Shown here in pieces: positions 36,003 through 39,163 of a stretch of DNA of 39,163 nucleotides; the first letter of the stretch is position 1; each line of letters opens with the position of its first letter. The notes beneath the pieces are model-generated. The model was not told the origin of the DNA and searched no databases. It saw only the letters and a list, made by a program, of their open reading frames with translations. The DNA lies in assembly GCA_937995535.1 (NCBI GenBank), contig CALKJU010000030.1, positions 1 to 39,163 on the forward strand, in the 5' to 3' direction. Source of the stretch: an uncultured Alphaproteobacteria bacterium. Lineage in GTDB: Bacteria > Pseudomonadota > Alphaproteobacteria > Geminicoccales > Geminicoccaceae. Made by a program: the position numbers and the translations under genes.

Positions 36003-36463
36003 GGCGCACGTGGCGACACCGGCGCCTTCTCGCGCAGCACCCGTAGCCAGGACGAGCTGCCCTCGCGCGTCCGGTCGAGCGGCGGCTGCAGCTCGAGGAT
36101 GCGCTGGCCCTCGGCCATCCGCCGCGAGCCCTCCCAGGCCTGGACCCAGACGCAGCGCATCTCGGGTCGCACCTCGCAGTGCCCGTCGGGGCGCACGCCA
36201 CCGCACGGGCCGTTGCGCATCTGCTTCGGGCAGTTCATCGGGCACGACATCCCGGTGTGCGACAGGATGCAGGCACCGCACATCCGGCAGTCGAAGAGGA
36301 GACCCTTGACGCCCCGCTCGAGCGCCGCCGTGGGCCGCTCCAGCCGGTCGAGGCCGATCCGTCGCAGCAGCGGCGCTGCAGCCAGCCCGGCCCGCTCGAA
36401 GCGCCGGTAGAACGCCTCCCAGAAGCGCGCCCGTCGCACCGACCAGAGCCGGACCGCGTACAT
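35999..36463 (-). CDS. Free-standing MTHFR C-terminal domain, cysteine-rich
   Basis: The 154-residue protein corresponds to the MTHFR_C domain that is fused to MetF in some bacteria. Eight cysteines lie at 59, 62, 65, 74, 78, 87, 96 and 104 (CRMCGACILSHTGMSCPMNC, then GPCGGVRPDGHCE), enough for an Fe-S cluster and a zinc or second cluster. The N-terminal half is basic and helical. It probably shuttles electrons to the MetF-like subunit encoded next, as MetV does for MetF in acetogens. Its stop overlaps that gene's ATG (ATGA). Confidence 0.85.
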   Translation of the reverse strand: MYAVRLWSVRRARFWEAFYRRFERAGLAAAPLLRRIGLDRLERPTAALERGVKGLLFDCRMCGACILSHTGMSCPMNCPKQMRNGPCGGVRPDGHCEVRPEMRCVWVQAWEGSRRMAEGQRILELQPPLDRTREGSSSWLRVLREKAPVSPRAP

Positions 36464-36466
36464 GTC

Positions 36467-36775
36467 TCAGCCGGGCGCCGGCTCACGCCCGCCGGCCTTG
36501 GCGGCGGCGCGCAGTCGCTCTGCTGGCCACGCCGCCTCGAGCGCCGCCACCGCGGCGTCGGCCGCGGCCTCGAGGTCGTCGCCACAGGGCTCGGGCGCAC
36601 CACGGCGCCATTCGCCGAGATAGGCGTCGGTGCCGGTGAGGCCCGCGCGCATCGCGGCGCGGTCGATCGCCTGCTGGAAGCGATCGGCGAGCTGGCGCTT
36701 GGCGCTCTGGCGCCCGGCGCGGACGATCACCTGGGCCGGGATGTCGCGCCAGTAGACGATGCTGTATTCGGCCAT
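36467..36775 (-). CDS. Small 'virulence factor' family protein in C1 operon
   Basis: The 102-residue protein starts MAEYSIVYWRDIPAQVIVRA and contains DRFQQAIDRAAMRAG and YLGEWRR; it matches the Pfam family loosely named 'virulence factor', for which I know no biochemistry. It is soluble, with an Ala/Arg-rich tail. It lies 3 bases before the MTHFR_C gene and 9 bases after the DUF1638 gene. Its place inside a corrinoid methyl-transfer operon suggests a subunit or assembly factor there rather than a virulence role. Confidence 0.75.
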   Translation of the reverse strand: MAEYSIVYWRDIPAQVIVRAGRQSAKRQLADRFQQAIDRAAMRAGLTGTDAYLGEWRRGAPEPCGDDLEAAADAAVAALEAAWPAERLRAAAKAGGREPAPG

Positions 36776-36784
36776 GGCCGCACC

Positions 36785-37374
36785 TCACGCCGCCCGGCGG
36801 AGGAACCGCTCGAGCCCGCCGAGCCCGGTCGGGCGGTGCGCGAAGGCGAGGCCCAACCGGTCGGCGGCGGCGCGCGCCTTGGCCAACAAGGCCGGCGTCG
36901 GCACCTGCGACAGATAGACGAGCCGCCGGTAGTTGCCGAAGTAGAGGTTCAGGAGCTCGGGGTGGCGGTCGAGGCCGAGCCCGCGGATCACGAGGCTGTC
37001 GAACTGCCGCACGAGGAAGTCGGTGAGCCAGAAGGTGCCGGGCTCCTCTTCGGCGAGTCGGGCGAGAACCTCCTCGCCGGCGTAGAAGGCGTAGCAGTGC
37101 GGCCCCGCGATCCGTTCGACACCCTCCTCCGCCAACACCGCGTCGAGGGCACCCCCGGTCCCGCAATCGCCGTAGAGCACGGCGATCCGCTGGTAACGCC
37201 GGCGAGCCGCGTGGATCTTGCTGCGGACCGCGGGTGCGATGCGCTCGGGCCGATTGTGCAGGTCGGCCGGCAGGCAGACGAGGTCGAGCGGCAGCCGATT
37301 GGCGGCGATCACCACGCGCGCCTCGCGGGCCAAGGCCCCGCAGGCGATCAACAGCGCCCCGGGCGCCGCCCCGC

Positions 37375-37378
<4 letters not shown>
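36785..37378 (-). CDS. DUF1638 protein in corrinoid operon
   Basis: The 197-residue soluble protein contains LLIACGALAREARVV at the start, LPADLHNRPERIAPAVRSKI, VLYGDCGTGGALDAVL and CYAFYAGEEVLARLAEEEPG, which match DUF1638. The conserved Cys in ACGAL and in GDCGTGG and the His in DLHNRPE could bind a metal or cofactor. Its GTG overlaps the corrinoid protein stop (GTGA), so the two are made together, which suggests it acts on or with the corrinoid protein. Function is unknown; a methyltransferase or corrinoid-loading role is only a guess. Confidence 0.8.
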
Positions 37379-38082
<704 letters not shown>

Positions 38083-38374
38083 CCGGCACCCCTCGCCCCG
38101 ATACCTCGCAACCCACCTGCCGCTAGACCCGCGCCTGCGGCACGGCTTGCGGTGTCACGACAGGGCCTGTCGCCGCGACGCCAGCGCATCGCCTCGATCA
38201 CACCCCGGGACTGCGGCGGTTACGGCAGCTTAACCGCCTCGGCCTGAAGATGGCGACCAAGCTGCGGTGCGGCACCCCCTCCCCGGCCGCCCGCAGCCCC
38301 CTCCAGGCGGCTCGCGTCACGCGCCGCGGCTGCGCTACTTAGGCGGCCCCAACCTCACCGAGGCCGTCTGCGTC
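38083..38374. other. Divergent intergenic region before corrinoid operon
   Basis: This 292-base gap should hold promoters for the corrinoid operon (minus) and the last gene (plus). It is very GC-rich with many proline-like CCx runs on the plus strand. I looked for a cobalamin riboswitch (GCCACTG-like B12 box on the minus strand) and for an anaerobox and found neither. A lone TTAACCG at 38230-38236 is not a full CtrA site. Confidence 0.4.
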
Positions 38375-39163
38375 ATGTCGCCTCCTCCGGTCGATCTCGA
38401 CAACGCGCCGCGCTGGCTCGCCAAGCTCGCCGAGCCGCAGGCGGGCCCGCGCATCACCACGGTCGGCTGGCTCCTCGACACGACCAGCGCCGGGTTCATC
38501 TGGAGCGCGCCCCGCCGCGTCACCCGCGAGCGCCCGGAACGCCGCCACGCCAAATCGCTGACCCAGTGCCCGGCGATCGTCGACGCCGATTCGCGGCTGT
38601 TCGAGATCCTCTCCCCGATCGATTGCCAGATCGGCTTCAAGTTCGACGAGCACAACAAGCCGGTCTTGATCAACCTCGCCGGCGATCAGTCGGCGATCCG
38701 CGGCAAGCACCTCAACCAGATGGTGGCGATCGTCGACCGGCGGGAATGGTCGAGCCCGAACCGGCCGGTGATCCAGTTCATCACGCCGTTCGTGTTCGTC
38801 GCCGACGAGCCGGTCTATCTCAACCAGCTCCCGCCCTACAACCACTACCGCCGCGACCCCCTGCCCGGGCTGCTCGTGCCCGGCCGGCTGCCGATCGACA
38901 TCTGGCCGCGCCACCTGATGTGGGCCTTCGAATGGTACGAGACCGACAAGCCGCTGGTCCTGCGGCGCGGCGAGCCGTGGTGGTACGTCCGCTTCGAGAC
39001 GACCGACCCGGCCCGGCCAGTACGCCTGGTCGAGGCCGCGATGACGCCCGAGCTGCGCGAGTACATGCAGGGCGTCAGCGGCGTCACCAACTATGTCAGC
39101 CAGACCTATTCTCTGTTCGCCACGGCGCGCGAGCGCCGTCCCGCGCGCCTGCTGGTCGAGAAG
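38375..39163 (+). CDS. Unrecognised protein, 3' end cut by window edge
   Basis: An open frame of 263 codons runs to the right edge without a stop, with coding-like composition throughout. I do not recognise the family. Visible stretches are SPIDCQIGFKFDEHN, VIQFITPFVFVADEP, RHLMWAFEWYETDKP and EYMQGVSGVTNYVSQTYSLF; it is rich in Trp, Tyr and Pro, has no signal peptide or membrane segment, and looks like a beta-rich soluble protein. ATG 38375 is preceded by GAGG at about 11 bases; an in-frame GTG at 38267 is possible but the sequence between is Pro/Arg-rich and unlikely to be coding. Confidence 0.7.
   Translation, partial: MSPPPVDLDNAPRWLAKLAEPQAGPRITTVGWLLDTTSAGFIWSAPRRVTRERPERRHAKSLTQCPAIVDADSRLFEILSPIDCQIGFKFDEHNKPVLINLAGDQSAIRGKHLNQMVAIVDRREWSSPNRPVIQFITPFVFVADEPVYLNQLPPYNHYRRDPLPGLLVPGRLPIDIWPRHLMWAFEWYETDKPLVLRRGEPWWYVRFETTDPARPVRLVEAAMTPELREYMQGVSGVTNYVSQTYSLFATARERRPARLLVEK

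Noticed and set aside
38083..38374. Cobalamin riboswitch before the corrinoid operon
   Set aside because: I found no B12-box-like sequence on the minus strand and no typical long leader.

Overview
The window is gene-dense, GC-rich (about 70% by eye) bacterial chromosome. Gene content and signals point to an alphaproteobacterium, plausibly Rhodospirillales/Geminicoccales-like. These include leuA directly before mreBCD-mrdA-rodA, a cysteine-rich Fnr regulator with an exact anaerobox in front of it, a TTAA-N7-TTAA (CtrA-type) site before Tad pilus genes, MntR, NodI/NodJ-type ABC proteins and malonyl-CoA decarboxylase. I see no rRNA, tRNA, CRISPR array, insertion sequence or phage gene. Starts such as GTG and TTG are common, and many genes overlap by 1-4 bases.

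Layout, left to right. 1-4160 (minus): a TVP38/TMEM64 membrane protein (cut by the window edge) with its flavoprotein partner, then an MBOAT O-acyltransferase with an SGNH-type partner. 4411-7265: two paralogous TPR proteins and a divergent pteridine-reductase-like SDR; the layout is explained by one tandem duplication that left a remnant of the SDR start. 7371-14743 (plus): leuA with a possible leader peptide, then the elongasome genes mreB, mreC, mreD, mrdA and rodA. 14757-16094: an unknown gene and an Fnr-type regulator, divergent around an anaerobox. 16091-18411 (minus): a DhnA/LsrF-type aldolase and an FGGY sugar kinase. 18577-21057 (plus): an orphan set of one TadG-like and two TadE-like proteins behind a CtrA-type site. 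21070-24695: mntR, a NodIJ-like ABC-2 exporter and malonyl-CoA decarboxylase. 24701-27027 (minus): a charged conserved protein, a PLP-dependent threonine-dehydratase-like enzyme and a DeoR-type regulator.

27198-38082 is the most interesting part. A betaine/choline-type ABC importer (binding protein, ATPase, and a permease that is two ProW-like halves in one chain) is followed by a choline-kinase-like phosphotransferase. Convergent to it is a tight seven-gene operon for corrinoid-dependent methyl transfer: a B12-binding corrinoid protein, a DUF1638 protein, a small 'virulence factor' family protein, a free-standing cysteine-rich MTHFR C-terminal domain, a MetF-like reductase, a pterin-binding methyltransferase and a RACo-like 2Fe-2S corrinoid activator. 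Together they could take a methyl group from a quaternary amine or other methyl donor to tetrahydrofolate and then reduce or oxidise it. The substrate-specific (MttB/MtgB-type) methyltransferase that would start this pathway is absent from the window. The last gene (38375 onward) is an unrecognised protein that runs off the right edge.
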